NCBI GenBank assembly: GCA_001189495.1
Contig: CP012068.1
Span: 310,001-374,000, forward strand
DNA: 64,000 bases
From: Eubacterium sulci ATCC 35585
Lineage (GTDB): Bacteria; Bacillota; Clostridia; Peptostreptococcales; Anaerovoracaceae
Direction: 5' to 3'
Positions 8,255 through 17,477 of the stretch are shown piece by piece. The notes below the pieces were generated by a model. The model was given only the letters and a program-made list of their open reading frames with translations, ran no database searches and had not been told where the DNA came from. Numbering within the stretch: position 1 is the stretch's first letter; each line of letters starts with the position of its first letter. A program made the translations under genes and the position numbers.

Positions 8255-8362
8255 TCTTTAATACGATACAGAGAGATCGGCAAGATTGGAATATATATAC
8301 TCATAACGTGCCCTGTGCATGATGTTTTTGTATACTCACCTTGTCGTCGGCAAGGTTTTTTT
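8255..8362 (+). promoter_or_regulatory. PyrR-type transcription attenuator leader
   Basis: The leader ends in a terminator hairpin (stem 8339-8355, CCTTGTC/GGCAAGG, then seven T residues) before pyrC. Upstream, ACAGAGAGATCGG (8268-8280) resembles the PyrR-binding loop of Bacillus pyr leaders. The segment CGGCAAG (8278-8284), a near copy of the 3' terminator arm, can pair with the 5' arm CTTGTCG (8340-8346) to form an antiterminator. By analogy, PyrR bound to UMP would hold the upstream segment and let the terminator form, so high UMP shuts the operon. No pyrR gene is in the window. The pairing was read by eye. Confidence 0.7.
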
Positions 8363-8430
8363 ATTGCAAGACGAAGGGTTTGTTTCAAAATAGAATATAT
8401 TCCAAGGGTTAGGAATCGAAAGGAAGACCA

Positions 8431-9645
8431 ATGACTCTAAATAACACAAAGCTATATATGCTAAATAAAGAAGAAGTAATAGAAGCTGTAGAAAAGACTG
8501 CTGATAGTAGCCTTAACTGCGAGCTTTTTGATGATTCTCGCTACGCTATTTTTCCCGGTTTTTGCGATGTGCATGTGCATTTTCGTGAGCCGGGTTTTTC
8601 ATATAAGGAAACTATAGGAACGGGAAGCAGGTCGGCAGCTGCAGGCGGATACACAGATGTTTGCACAATGCCAAACCTAAAGCCAGTGCCAGACAGTTTG
8701 CCACACCTTAAACAGCAGCTAGATATCATCAAAAGAGATGCAGTAATAAATGTTCATCCTTACGGAGCTATAAGCGTTGAAGAAAAGGGTGAGAAGCTTG
8801 CGGATATGGAAGCTATGGCGCCTTATGCAATTTCGTTTTCTGATGATGGAAGAGGAATTCAGGACGAGTCTCTCATGAGAGAGGCTATGTATCAGGTGAA
8901 AGAGCTAGGTAAGATTTTAGTAGCACACTGCGAGGTGGAGAGCCTAGTTAAAGGCGGATATATTCACGATGGTGAGTATGCACGGCAGAATAATCACCTT
9001 GGAATCTGCAGCGAGAGTGAATGGCGTGAGGTTGAGCGTGATATCAAGCTGGCTGATGAGACAGGATGCCCGTTCCATGCCTGCCATATTTCTAGTAAGG
9101 AGAGCGTTGAGCTCATAAGAGATGCAAAGAAGAGCGGCGTGGATGTTACATGCGAAACAGCACCTCACTACTTGATAATGAATGACATGGGCCTAAAGGA
9201 AGATGGCTGGTATAAGATGAATCCTCCGATCAGATCAAGACAGGATCAGGAGGCTTTGATAGAAGGAATCCTAGATGGAAGCGTGGATATGATTGCAACT
9301 GACCATGCGCCCCATACCCTAGATGAGAAGAACAAGGGGCTTAAGGATAGCTACTTCGGTATAGTTGGTCTAGAAACTGCGTTTCCACTGCTATATACGA
9401 AGCTAGTGCTTGAGGGAGTTTTGAGCTTAGAGCAATTGATAAAGCTTATGACTAAGGCTCCGCGTGAGCGCTTTGGAATAAAGAGAGCGGCTTCTGACTT
9501 TACAATCTTTGATCTTGAGAAGGAATATGAGATTCGCTCAGATGAGTTCCTGACAAAGGGAAGAGCGATGCCTTTTGAGGGAGAAAAGGTTAAGGGACAG
9601 TGCATGCTTACGCTCTGCAACGGCAAGATAGCATATTGCAGATAA
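8431..9645 (+). CDS. pyrC: Dihydroorotase, type I
   Basis: Dihydroorotase (404 residues) closes N-carbamoyl-L-aspartate to dihydroorotate, step 3 of de novo UMP synthesis. The metal-binding motif DVHVHFREPG is near residues 46-55, with histidines at the later sites (AHCEVE, CHISS) and the catalytic Asp in MIATDHAPH. The N-terminal region is shorter than in the usual type I protein of about 425 residues. It is the first gene of the operon, which is less usual because Firmicutes often start with pyrR or pyrB. AAGGAAG lies just before the ATG. It is followed after 59 bases by carB. Confidence 0.96.
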   Translation: MTLNNTKLYMLNKEEVIEAVEKTADSSLNCELFDDSRYAIFPGFCDVHVHFREPGFSYKETIGTGSRSAAAGGYTDVCTMPNLKPVPDSLPHLKQQLDIIKRDAVINVHPYGAISVEEKGEKLADMEAMAPYAISFSDDGRGIQDESLMREAMYQVKELGKILVAHCEVESLVKGGYIHDGEYARQNNHLGICSESEWREVERDIKLADETGCPFHACHISSKESVELIRDAKKSGVDVTCETAPHYLIMNDMGLKEDGWYKMNPPIRSRQDQEALIEGILDGSVDMIATDHAPHTLDEKNKGLKDSYFGIVGLETAFPLLYTKLVLEGVLSLEQLIKLMTKAPRERFGIKRAASDFTIFDLEKEYEIRSDEFLTKGRAMPFEGEKVKGQCMLTLCNGKIAYCR

Positions 9646-9704
9646 TAGCATGGCAAACTAGAGAGTAAATAATTCAAATTCATATATATTTTTGGAGGTA
9701 TAAA

Positions 9705-12700
9705 ATGGCAAAGAGAACAGATATCAAAAAAGTACTTATCATCGGTTCAGGTCCTATCGTAATCGGACAGGCTGCTGAATTTGACTACGCGGGCACACAG
9801 GCTTGCCTAGCGCTCAAGGAAGAGGGCTACGAAGTAGTTCTAGTAAATTCAAACCCTGCAACTATAATGACGGATACGACGATAGCGGACAAGGTTTACA
9901 TGGAGCCTTTGACACTGGAATATGTGGCAAAGATTCTTCGTTACGAAAGACCAGACGCAATTCTTCCTGCCATAGGCGGACAGACAGGACTAAATCTTGC
10001 CATGCAGCTAGACAGAAAGGGCGTGCTTAAGGAGTGCGATGTAAAGCTTCTAGGAACGAGCATCAGAAGTATTGAACGAGCTGAGGACAGAGAGCTATTT
10101 AAGGAACTCTGTCAGTCAATTGGAGAGCCAACAATCCCATCAGAAATCACCTATAATCTAGATGAGGCTAAGGAAGCGGCTAAGAAGATTGGATATCCAG
10201 TAGTTTTAAGACCTGCATTCACACTCGGCGGAACAGGCGGCGGTTTTGCTCATAATGAAGAGGAGCTAGACGAGCTTGGAACAAATGCTTTTAAGCTATC
10301 ACCGGTTCATCAGGTTTTGATAGAAAAGAGTGTTAAGGGATACAAGGAGATTGAGTTTGAGGTAATGCGTGACTCTGAGGACAATGCGATTACCATCTGC
10401 GGAATGGAAAACATTGACCCTGTGGGTGTGCACACCGGAGATTCTATGGTTGTAGCACCAATCATGACTCTTTCAGACCACGACCTAAAGATGCTAAACG
10501 ACAGTGCTATAAAGATTATAAGAGAACTTGAGATTGAAGGTGGTTGTAACGTACAGTTTGCTCTAGATCCTAACTCGAGCAAGTACTTCTTGATAGAGGT
10601 AAACCCACGCGTATCTCGCTCATCAGCTCTTGCATCAAAGGCCAGCGGATATCCAATTGCTAGGGTTACAGCAAAGATTGCTATGGGAATGCTCCTTAAA
10701 GATATAGAGGTAGCAAATACAACAGCTGCTTTTGAGCCAGTGCTCGACTATGTTGTTGCAAAGCTTCCAAGATTCCCATTTGATAAGTTTGCTAGCGCAT
10801 CAAATGAGCTAGGTACTCAGATGAAGGCAACTGGTGAGGTTATGGGTATAGGTTCAAACCTTGCAGAGTGTCTTCTCAAGTCAGTTCGCTCACTTGAAAT
10901 CGGTGTTGACCATTTCAGAATGAATAAGTTTGTTGAGATGTCAAATGAGGACATGCTCGAGTACATAAAGACATTTAGAGACGATGCAATCTTTGCAGTT
11001 TGTGAGCTTCTAAGAAGAGATATAGATGTTTCAACTATTGCTAAAATCACGATGATTACGCCATACTTTGTAGAAACATTTGCAGATATGGTTAAGATGG
11101 AGAGAAAGCTTGCAGAAAACAAGGGCAATATGGATGTACTTCTTGAGGCAAAGAAGATGGGCTTTGGAGACATCGAAGTTGCTAGACAGTGGGGCATGGA
11201 AGAGCTTGATGTTTTCAAGTTAAGATGGGAAAACAGAATGCTCCCTGTTTATAGAATGGTAGATACATGCCACACAGGAGCATATATCCCATACTTCTAT
11301 TCATCATATAGCGGAAAGAACGATTCCATAGTAACCGATAAGAAGAAAATCTTCGTGCTAGGTGCTGGTCCTATAAGAATTGGACAGGGTGTAGAGTTCG
11401 ACTACTCGACAGTTCACGCAGTTCAGACCATAAGAAAAGAAGGCTATGAGGCTATTATCATAAACAATAACCCTGAGACTGTTTCAACAGACTACACAAC
11501 GGCTGATAAGCTCTATTTTGAGCCTTTGACACCTGAAGATGTTATGAACATAATCGCTCTTGAAAATCCAGAAGGAGTTATCGCTTCACTAGGTGGACAG
11601 ACAGCTATTAATCTAGCCCAGCCACTAGAGGATAGAGGTGTTAAGATTATCGGAACTGACTGCGAGGCTATCGAAAGAGCTGAGAACAGAGACAGCTTTG
11701 AAAGAGTTCTCGTAGATCTAAATATTCCACAGCCAAGAGGAAAGGCTGTAACAGATATCGAAGAGGGTATCAAAACTGCAGAGGCTGTTGGATATCCAGT
11801 ACTTGTAAGACCAAGCTTTGTTCTTGGCGGAAGAGCTATGCAGATAGTTGCAGATGAAAATCAGCTCAGACACTATCTAAAGACTGCAGTAGAAATAGAC
11901 AATGACAAGCCAGTTCTAGTAGATAAGTACATCCAGGGCAAGGAAGTTGAAGTAGATGCAATCTGCGATGGCAGAGATGTTTTCGTCCCAGGTATAATGG
12001 AGCTCGTTGAGAGAACAGGTATTCACTCAGGAGACTCAATCAGCGTATATCCTACTTTTAGCATATCCGATAAGGTTAAGGGAATCATCCTTCAGTATGC
12101 GAAGAAGCTAGGACTAGGCATTGGAATCATAGGACTTTATAACATTCAGTTCATCGTAGATGAAGAGGAGAATGTATTTATCATCGAGGTTAATCCGCGC
12201 TCATCAAGAACCGTACCTTTCCTATCAAAGGCAACTGGATATAGCCTTGCAGACATTGCGACAGAGGTTATATTGGGCAAGAGCCTCAAGGAGCAGGGAT
12301 TCTTTGATATCTATCCTGAGGAGAAGAAGAGATACTATGTAAAGGCACCTGTATTCTCATTCAACAAGATAAAGGGACTAGATGCTTACCTCTCACCTGA
12401 GATGAAGTCTACTGGTGAGGCAATCGGATACGATAACAAGCTAAACAGAGCGCTATATAAGGCGCTTCAGGCTTCGGGAATGCACCTTCAGAACTACGGA
12501 ACTGTATTTGCAACGATTGCTGATAAGGATAAGGATGAGGCACTTCCTTTGATAAAGAGATTCTATAACCTAGGATTCAATATTGAGGCAACTGAGGGAA
12601 CTGCTCTTTACTTAAAGGAAAATGGAATCAGAACGAGAATGCTGAGAAAAATCAGTGAGGGAAGCCACGAGATACTAGATTCAATACATCAGGGCCACAT

Positions 12701-12878
12701 GGCATATGTTTTGAATACTAAGGATATCGGCTCATTCGGACAGGAGAGCGATGGTCACAAGATTAGACGTTCAGCAACGGAAAACAATGTAACCATGCTA
12801 ACTTCACTGGATACAGTTAGAGTTCTGCTCGATGTACTTGAGGAAATGACACTGACGATTTCAACGATAGATGCGTAA
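9705..12878 (+). CDS. carB: Carbamoyl-phosphate synthase large chain
   Basis: The full-length synthetase subunit CarB (1057 residues) makes carbamoyl phosphate from bicarbonate, two ATP and ammonia supplied by CarA. Two homologous ATP-grasp halves are visible, each starting with a glycine-rich motif (VLIIGSGPIVIGQAAEFDYAGTQAC at about 10, and VLGAGPIRIGQGVEFDYSTVHA at about 550). The C-terminal MGS-like allosteric domain begins near 935 and ends in ISTIDA. Allosteric regulation by UMP is usual for the family. GGAGG lies 6 bases before the ATG. The small subunit gene carA is not in this operon or anywhere in the window. Confidence 0.97.
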   Translation: MAKRTDIKKVLIIGSGPIVIGQAAEFDYAGTQACLALKEEGYEVVLVNSNPATIMTDTTIADKVYMEPLTLEYVAKILRYERPDAILPAIGGQTGLNLAMQLDRKGVLKECDVKLLGTSIRSIERAEDRELFKELCQSIGEPTIPSEITYNLDEAKEAAKKIGYPVVLRPAFTLGGTGGGFAHNEEELDELGTNAFKLSPVHQVLIEKSVKGYKEIEFEVMRDSEDNAITICGMENIDPVGVHTGDSMVVAPIMTLSDHDLKMLNDSAIKIIRELEIEGGCNVQFALDPNSSKYFLIEVNPRVSRSSALASKASGYPIARVTAKIAMGMLLKDIEVANTTAAFEPVLDYVVAKLPRFPFDKFASASNELGTQMKATGEVMGIGSNLAECLLKSVRSLEIGVDHFRMNKFVEMSNEDMLEYIKTFRDDAIFAVCELLRRDIDVSTIAKITMITPYFVETFADMVKMERKLAENKGNMDVLLEAKKMGFGDIEVARQWGMEELDVFKLRWENRMLPVYRMVDTCHTGAYIPYFYSSYSGKNDSIVTDKKKIFVLGAGPIRIGQGVEFDYSTVHAVQTIRKEGYEAIIINNNPETVSTDYTTADKLYFEPLTPEDVMNIIALENPEGVIASLGGQTAINLAQPLEDRGVKIIGTDCEAIERAENRDSFERVLVDLNIPQPRGKAVTDIEEGIKTAEAVGYPVLVRPSFVLGGRAMQIVADENQLRHYLKTAVEIDNDKPVLVDKYIQGKEVEVDAICDGRDVFVPGIMELVERTGIHSGDSISVYPTFSISDKVKGIILQYAKKLGLGIGIIGLYNIQFIVDEEENVFIIEVNPRSSRTVPFLSKATGYSLADIATEVILGKSLKEQGFFDIYPEEKKRYYVKAPVFSFNKIKGLDAYLSPEMKSTGEAIGYDNKLNRALYKALQASGMHLQNYGTVFATIADKDKDEALPLIKRFYNLGFNIEATEGTALYLKENGIRTRMLRKISEGSHEILDSIHQGHMAYVLNTKDIGSFGQESDGHKIRRSATENNVTMLTSLDTVRVLLDVLEEMTLTISTIDA

Positions 12879-12902
12879 TTACACTCCTTGATGAAAATAT
12901 GA

Positions 12903-12941
12903 GGGTCTTAGGGGTGCGGTGGCGTGCCCCTAGGAAGACCC
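12903..12941 (+). repeat. Strong intercistronic stem-loop between carB and pyrK
   Basis: GGGTCTT (12903-12909) pairs with AAGACCC (12935-12941), and inside it AGGGG pairs with CCCCT, separated by a small bulge. No T-run follows, so it is not a typical terminator. It may be an RNA processing or stability element. Confidence 0.6.
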
Positions 12942-12977
12942 GATATATGCAAGATCAAAGAGTATATGAGGTATAAA

Positions 12978-13709
12978 ATGCAGCAAAGGATTTTGAAGAT
13001 AGTCGAAAACAAGAAGCTAAGCGAGGGCATTTATAGAATGAGACTCGCAGGCGATGTTTCGGCTATAACAGCTCCAGGACAATTTATAAATATCAAGCTC
13101 AAGGGATTTTTCCTACGCAGACCGATTTCAATCTGCGACCTCGGAGAGGACGAGCTGACTATAATATACAAGATAATGGGTAGAGGAACAGCTAAGCTCA
13201 GCGAGTATGAGGCCGGCGAGGAGCTAGACGTTCTCGTTGGGCTAGGCAATGGATATTCGCTTTCGGAGGCTGGAGGCGAGCCGCTTTTGATAGGCGGAGG
13301 TGTCGGTATTCCGCCCCTTTACCTTCTTGCGAAGAGGCTGGTTTCAGAGGGGAAGAAGGTAAAGGTTCTGCTTGGTTTCAACAAAGCTGAGGATATGTTC
13401 TATGTGGACGAGTTCTCAAAGCTTGCTGATGAGCTTGTAATTACGACAGCTGATGGAAGCTACGGAATTAAGGGCTTTGTTGATAAGCCTATCGCAGATA
13501 TAAAGCACAGCTATATCTACACTTGTGGTCCTGAGGCGATGCTAAAATCCGTATATGCTGCAAGTCCCGGAAGCGGACAGTTTAGCTTTGAGGAGAGAAT
13601 GGGCTGCGGCTTTGGTGCTTGCATGGGTTGTTCATGTAGGACTTTGACAGGTAATAAGAGAATCTGTAAGGAAGGTCCTGTTATGAGAAAGGAGGAAATA
13701 CTGTGGTAA
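12978..13709 (+). CDS. pyrK: Dihydroorotate dehydrogenase B, electron-transfer subunit PyrK
   Basis: PyrK (243 residues) carries FAD and a [2Fe-2S] cluster and lets the type 1B dihydroorotate dehydrogenase pass electrons to NAD+. The flavin-binding motif RRPISICD is at about 50, GGGVGIPPLYLLAK marks the NAD-binding domain, and the C-terminal cysteine cluster (CGFGACMGCSC...C near 214-234) binds the iron-sulfur centre. The frame is open from 12924, but that start would be inside the intercistronic stem-loop. ATG 12978 has GAGGT (12968-12972) 5 bases upstream. It overlaps pyrD by 7 bases, which suggests coupled translation of the two subunits. Confidence 0.94.
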   Translation: MQQRILKIVENKKLSEGIYRMRLAGDVSAITAPGQFINIKLKGFFLRRPISICDLGEDELTIIYKIMGRGTAKLSEYEAGEELDVLVGLGNGYSLSEAGGEPLLIGGGVGIPPLYLLAKRLVSEGKKVKVLLGFNKAEDMFYVDEFSKLADELVITTADGSYGIKGFVDKPIADIKHSYIYTCGPEAMLKSVYAASPGSGQFSFEERMGCGFGACMGCSCRTLTGNKRICKEGPVMRKEEILW

Positions 13710-14614
13710 ATACAAAAGTTAAGCTTTGCAGCATAGAGATTGATAACCCGGTAATTCCTGCTAGTGGAACCTTTGGATATGGATATGAGTTCGCAGAGAT
13801 ATATGATATAAACATACTCGGAAGCTTTTCATGTAAGGGAACGACAGGCGAGGAAAGGTTTGGTAACCCTACTCCTAGAATTGCTGAGACCGAAGGCGGA
13901 ATGATTAACTCCGTAGGTCTTCAAAACCCTGGTGTTGATAGGGTAATATCAGAGGAACTTCCGAAGTTAAGGGAATGCTTTGATAAGAAAATTGTAGCGA
14001 ATGTAAGCGGATTTTCAATAGACGAATATGTAGAGACTGCGGGAAAGATGGCTGTTCAGGATGAGGTAGGATGGCTTGAGATTAACATCAGCTGCCCAAA
14101 TGTTCACGGCGGCGGAATGTCCTTTGGTACTGATGCTTCATGTGCTGCTGATGTGACAAGAGCGGTTAAGAGAGTGAGTGATAAACCAGTTATTATGAAG
14201 CTCTCGCCGAATGTAACTGATATTGTGGAGATTGCAAGGGCTTGTGAGGATGCTGGTGCAGATGCGGTTGCTTTGATAAATACTCTGCAAGCTATGAGAC
14301 TAGACCTTAAGACTAGAAAGCCTGTACTTGCAAATGTCATGGGCGGTCTTTCGGGAAGCGCGGTATTTCCAGTAGCTCTAAGAATGGTATACCAGGTCGC
14401 TAAAGCTGTTAAGATTCCTGTAGTAGGCATGGGTGGAATAACTACAAGTGAAGATGTGCTTGAGATGATGATGGCAGGTGCAACGGCTGTAGAGGTTGGT
14501 GCAGCAAATTTGGTTAATCCTTTTGCATGTAAGGAAATCATTGAAGGTTTACCTTCTGCTATGGAAAAGTACGGAATAAAAGATTTGAATGAAATAATAG
14601 GAGCGGCGATTTAA
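13703..14614 (+). CDS. pyrD: Dihydroorotate dehydrogenase B, catalytic subunit
   Basis: The FMN-binding catalytic subunit of type 1B dihydroorotate dehydrogenase (303 residues). It oxidises dihydroorotate to orotate, step 4 of UMP synthesis. The TIM barrel shows [13 protein letters not shown], the substrate loop NSVGLQNPG, and [10 protein letters not shown] with the active-site cysteine characteristic of class 1. [19 protein letters not shown] is the phosphate-binding part for FMN. The start is GTG 13703, with GGAGG (13691-13695) 7 bases upstream, overlapping the end of pyrK. pyrF follows with a TAATG overlap. Confidence 0.96.
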   Translation: MVNTKVKLCSIEIDNPVIPASGTFGYGYEFAEIYDINILGSFSCKGTTGEERFGNPTPRIAETEGGMINSVGLQNPGVDRVISEELPKLRECFDKKIVANVSGFSIDEYVETAGKMAVQDEVGWLEINISCPNVHGGGMSFGTDASCAADVTRAVKRVSDKPVIMKLSPNVTDIVEIARACEDAGADAVALINTLQAMRLDLKTRKPVLANVMGGLSGSAVFPVALRMVYQVAKAVKIPVVGMGGITTSEDVLEMMMAGATAVEVGAANLVNPFACKEIIEGLPSAMEKYGIKDLNEIIGAAI

Positions 14615-15342
14615 TGGGAAGAGATGTAATAATAGCATGTGATTTTTCAAGCAAGCGTGAGACCTTAGATTTTCTAGAGAAATTCGGGGAGCTTCGTCCC
14701 TTTGTTAAGATAGGCATGGAGCTTTACTATGCTGAGGGACCTGATATGGTCAGGGAGCTAAAAGCTAGAGGGCACAAGGTATTCGTCGACCTAAAGGTTC
14801 ATGACATACCTAATACTGCGGCAAGTGCGATGAGAGTCTTAGGTGGACTAGGCGCAGACATTGTCAATGTACATGCAGCTGGAACAAAGAGAATGATGGA
14901 GGCTGCTAAGGCTGGACTTGAGGAAGGCTACGAGAGCTTCTGTGAAAGAGAAGGAAAGAAGGCTGATAAGCCACTTCTGATAGCGGTAACTCAGCTTACA
15001 TCTACAGATGAAGAGGCCATGAAGCACGACCTTTTGATAGAAAAGCCACTTGTTGATGTTGTCTTACACTATGCTAAGATGACTAAAGAGGCTGGTCTTG
15101 ACGGCGTTGTCTGCTCTGCTCAGGAGGCTGAGGGAATACACGGCGCGTGCGGAGATGATTTTGTAACTGTAACTCCGGGAATTCGCTTTGCTGATTCACA
15201 AAAGGGAGATCAGAAGCGAGTTATGACACCTGCTGAGGCTAATAAAATCGGCTCTGACTACATAGTTGTGGGAAGGCCTATTACTCAGGCTGAGGACGTT
15301 GTTTCAGCATACGAGAGATGCTGCAAGGAGTTTATCGGATAG
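14614..15342 (+). CDS. pyrF: Orotidine 5'-phosphate decarboxylase
   Basis: OMP decarboxylase (242 residues), the last step to UMP. The active-site tetrad sits in [13 protein letters not shown], preceded by the conserved Lys in [17 protein letters not shown] and YIVVGRPIT are the phosphate-gripper segments. The ATG overlaps the last base of the pyrD stop (TAATG), pointing to translational coupling. It ends shortly before pyrE. Confidence 0.96.
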   Translation: MGRDVIIACDFSSKRETLDFLEKFGELRPFVKIGMELYYAEGPDMVRELKARGHKVFVDLKVHDIPNTAASAMRVLGGLGADIVNVHAAGTKRMMEAAKAGLEEGYESFCEREGKKADKPLLIAVTQLTSTDEEAMKHDLLIEKPLVDVVLHYAKMTKEAGLDGVVCSAQEAEGIHGACGDDFVTVTPGIRFADSQKGDQKRVMTPAEANKIGSDYIVVGRPITQAEDVVSAYERCCKEFIG

Positions 15343-15362
15343 ATATAGGAAGTGAGGAAGAA

Positions 15363-16007
15363 ATGAGCAAAGTTATGAGAGAAAAAGATGTAGCAAAGGG
15401 CTTGCTTTCAATCAAAGCGGTTTTCTTTAGACCAGATGAGCCATTTACATGGGCGAGCGGCATCAAAAGCCCAGTTTACTGTGATAATAGACTTACGCTA
15501 ACAGCACCAGAGGTTAGAACTTTGATAGAAAACTCCATCGCAGATGTAATCAGGGAAGAGTATCCTGAGGCTGATGTAATTATGGGAACTGCAACAGCAG
15601 GGATCGCTCATGCGGCTATAGCAGCTCACATTCTTGGACTTCCTATGGGCTATGTTCGCTCTGGGGCAAAGGATCACGGCAGAGGAAATCAGATAGAGGG
15701 TCAGCTTAACAAGGGTGATAAGGTTGTAATAGTTGAAGACCTAATCTCAACTGGAGGAAGCGTTATCGATGCGGCTACAGCTCTTAGAAACGCAGGCGCA
15801 GAGGTTCTTGGAATCGTGAGCATTTTCACCTACGGAATGCAGAAGGGTCTAGATAGACTGGCTCAGGAAAATCTAAAGAATATTTCACTGACAAACTTTG
15901 ATGTAATCAGCGAGGTTGCCGTAGACGAAAGCTACATAAGACCAGAGGATAGGGAAAGACTTATTGCTTTCAGAAATAATCCAAGCGACGAAGGATGGAT
16001 AAAATAA
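15363..16007 (+). CDS. pyrE: Orotate phosphoribosyltransferase
   Basis: Orotate phosphoribosyltransferase (214 residues) joins orotate and PRPP to make OMP. The PRPP-binding motif [14 protein letters not shown] is clear, and the flexible loop with [15 protein letters not shown] and SPVYCDNR is present. The frame is open from 15318, inside pyrF, but ATG 15363 has GAGG (15354-15357) 5 bases upstream and gives a normal N-terminus. Its last bases overlap the start region of pyrB. Confidence 0.95.
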   Translation: MSKVMREKDVAKGLLSIKAVFFRPDEPFTWASGIKSPVYCDNRLTLTAPEVRTLIENSIADVIREEYPEADVIMGTATAGIAHAAIAAHILGLPMGYVRSGAKDHGRGNQIEGQLNKGDKVVIVEDLISTGGSVIDAATALRNAGAEVLGIVSIFTYGMQKGLDRLAQENLKNISLTNFDVISEVAVDESYIRPEDRERLIAFRNNPSDEGWIK

Positions 16008-17131
16008 TGATGGATTTAAAGTTTTCAGATGCTTTAATATCAAATGAAAAACCAAGGAGTCTCATAGACATTGACGAGCTTAGCGTTGAAGAACTCGATG
16101 CCATGATCAAAAAAGCTTGCGACATTATGGAAAACCCGGTAAAGTACAGAAATGCCTGTGAAGGAAAGAAGCTTGCGACACTTTTCTACGAGCCGTCGAC
16201 AAGGACAAGGCTTTCATTTGAGGCAGCGATGATGGAGCTAGGCGGAAATGTTTTAGGCTTTTCATCGGCTTCAAGTGCTTCTGTATCAAAGGGCGAAAGC
16301 GTTTCGGACACAGCAAAGGTGATTAGCTGCTATGCAGATATAATCGCAATGAGACATCCATACGAGGGAGCGCCTCTTGTCGCAGCAGAAAGTGCTTCAA
16401 TTCCACTTATAAATGCAGGAGATGGCGGTCACGCACACCCAACACAGACCCTTGCAGATCTTTTGACCATATATAGGGAGCACGGCAGACTCGATAATAT
16501 GGTTATCGGCCTATGTGGTGACCTAAAGTACGGAAGAACTGTGCATTCCTTGATAAAGGCGATGATAAGATACGAAGGGGTTAGCTTTGTTCTCATATCA
16601 CCTAAGGAGCTTTCGCTTCCAGCGTATATAAAGACAGAGGTTTTAGAGAAAAATAATGTGCCTTTTGTTGAAACGACATCCCTAGAGGAGGCTATGCCAA
16701 AGCTTGATATACTCTATATGACGAGGATTCAGAGGGAGCGTTTTGATGACCTTGATGAGTACGAAAGACTCAAAGATAGCTATGTTTTGACAAGAGCAAA
16801 GCTAGCTAGCGCTAAGGAAAGCATGAGCGTTCTGCATCCGCTACCTAGGGTAAACGAAATAAGCGTTGATGTTGACGATGATCCGAGAGCGTGCTATTTT
16901 AAGCAGGCGCTATATGGAAAGTTTATGAGGATGTCGCTTATTTTGACACTTCTTGAGGGAAGTGCAGGAACTCTTAGAGATAAGACTGTGGCGCAGGATG
17001 ATAAGGGCTGCAAATGCGGAAATCCTAAGTGCATTTCCCAAATCGAGCAGGAACTTCCTCAGCGTTTTAAGACCGGAGCAAATGGGGAAATACGCTGTGC
17101 ATATTGCGACAATTTGATAGAGAGAAATTAA
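15995..17131 (+). CDS. pyrB: Aspartate carbamoyltransferase with fused PyrI-type zinc domain
   Basis: The catalytic chain PyrB (aspartate + carbamoyl phosphate to carbamoylaspartate, step 2) with an added C-terminal domain; 378 residues in all. The catalytic part, about 1-320, has the carbamoyl-phosphate loop [13 protein letters not shown], the SKGES loop and HPLPRVNEI. After a short linker come the four cysteines C-x4-C and C-x2-C in CGNPKCISQ...RCAYCDNL, the pattern of the zinc-binding domain of the regulatory chain PyrI, where it contacts the catalytic chains. The nucleotide-binding allosteric domain of PyrI is missing. The start could also be ATG 16007 (overlapping the pyrE stop as TAATG) or 16010. 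It is the last gene of the operon. Confidence 0.93.
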   Translation: MDKIMMDLKFSDALISNEKPRSLIDIDELSVEELDAMIKKACDIMENPVKYRNACEGKKLATLFYEPSTRTRLSFEAAMMELGGNVLGFSSASSASVSKGESVSDTAKVISCYADIIAMRHPYEGAPLVAAESASIPLINAGDGGHAHPTQTLADLLTIYREHGRLDNMVIGLCGDLKYGRTVHSLIKAMIRYEGVSFVLISPKELSLPAYIKTEVLEKNNVPFVETTSLEEAMPKLDILYMTRIQRERFDDLDEYERLKDSYVLTRAKLASAKESMSVLHPLPRVNEISVDVDDDPRACYFKQALYGKFMRMSLILTLLEGSAGTLRDKTVAQDDKGCKCGNPKCISQIEQELPQRFKTGANGEIRCAYCDNLIERN

Positions 17132-17135
17132 TCTG

Positions 17136-17163
17136 TTGTATTTTGCTTTTTAGAAGGTATAAT
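17136..17163 (+). promoter_or_regulatory. Promoter of the small basic ORF
   Basis: TTGTAT (17136-17141), 16-base spacer, perfect TATAAT (17158-17163), just after the end of pyrB. It would give a leader of about 50 nt before ATG 17219. Confidence 0.55.
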
Positions 17164-17218
17164 GGTATTAACAGCGATATTGTTAGTTAAAGACTTATAA
17201 GTGAGGAAAGGAATTGAG

Positions 17219-17377
17219 ATGAAGCTTAAGAATATTTTTAAGAAAAAGGATAAACCAAATCAAAGCCGTTCCGTGTTAGATACTATGGTACCGGCAGCGA
17301 ATAACCACAGCACGGCGAGAAGAGCCGGAGACAGCATTGCAAGTCAGAAGAATAAGATCAGAGTAGAAGATAAATAG
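17219..17377 (+). CDS. Small basic protein of unknown function
   Basis: A 52-residue ORF with a strong ribosome-binding site (GAGGAAAGG at 17202-17210) and its own promoter. It begins with a lysine-rich stretch (MKLKNIFKKKDKP) and continues with a hydrophilic, Ser/Asn/Arg-rich part ending RVEDK. It has no signal peptide, no membrane segment and no cysteine. I do not recognise a family. It sits alone between pyrB and the convergent femAB gene, before a shared terminator. The combination of promoter, Shine-Dalgarno site and in-frame stop makes translation likely, but only comparison with relatives would show conservation. Confidence 0.55.
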   Translation: MKLKNIFKKKDKPNQSRSVLDTMVPAANNHSTARRAGDSIASQKNKIRVEDK

Positions 17378-17431
17378 AGGGGTATTTTATTTTCTGATAA
17401 TCCGCTTTTGACAGCATATATTGATGACGAA

Positions 17432-17474
17432 AAAACCGATGAGAATGGGGTACCAAAATCATCGGTTTTGTTTT
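17432..17474. terminator. Bidirectional terminator between convergent genes
   Basis: AAAACCGATGA (17432-17442) pairs perfectly with TCATCGGTTTT (17459-17469) around a 16-base loop. T residues follow on the + side and the A-run on the other side gives T residues on the - strand, so it can serve both the small ORF and the femAB gene. Confidence 0.75.
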
Positions 17475-17477
17475 GCT

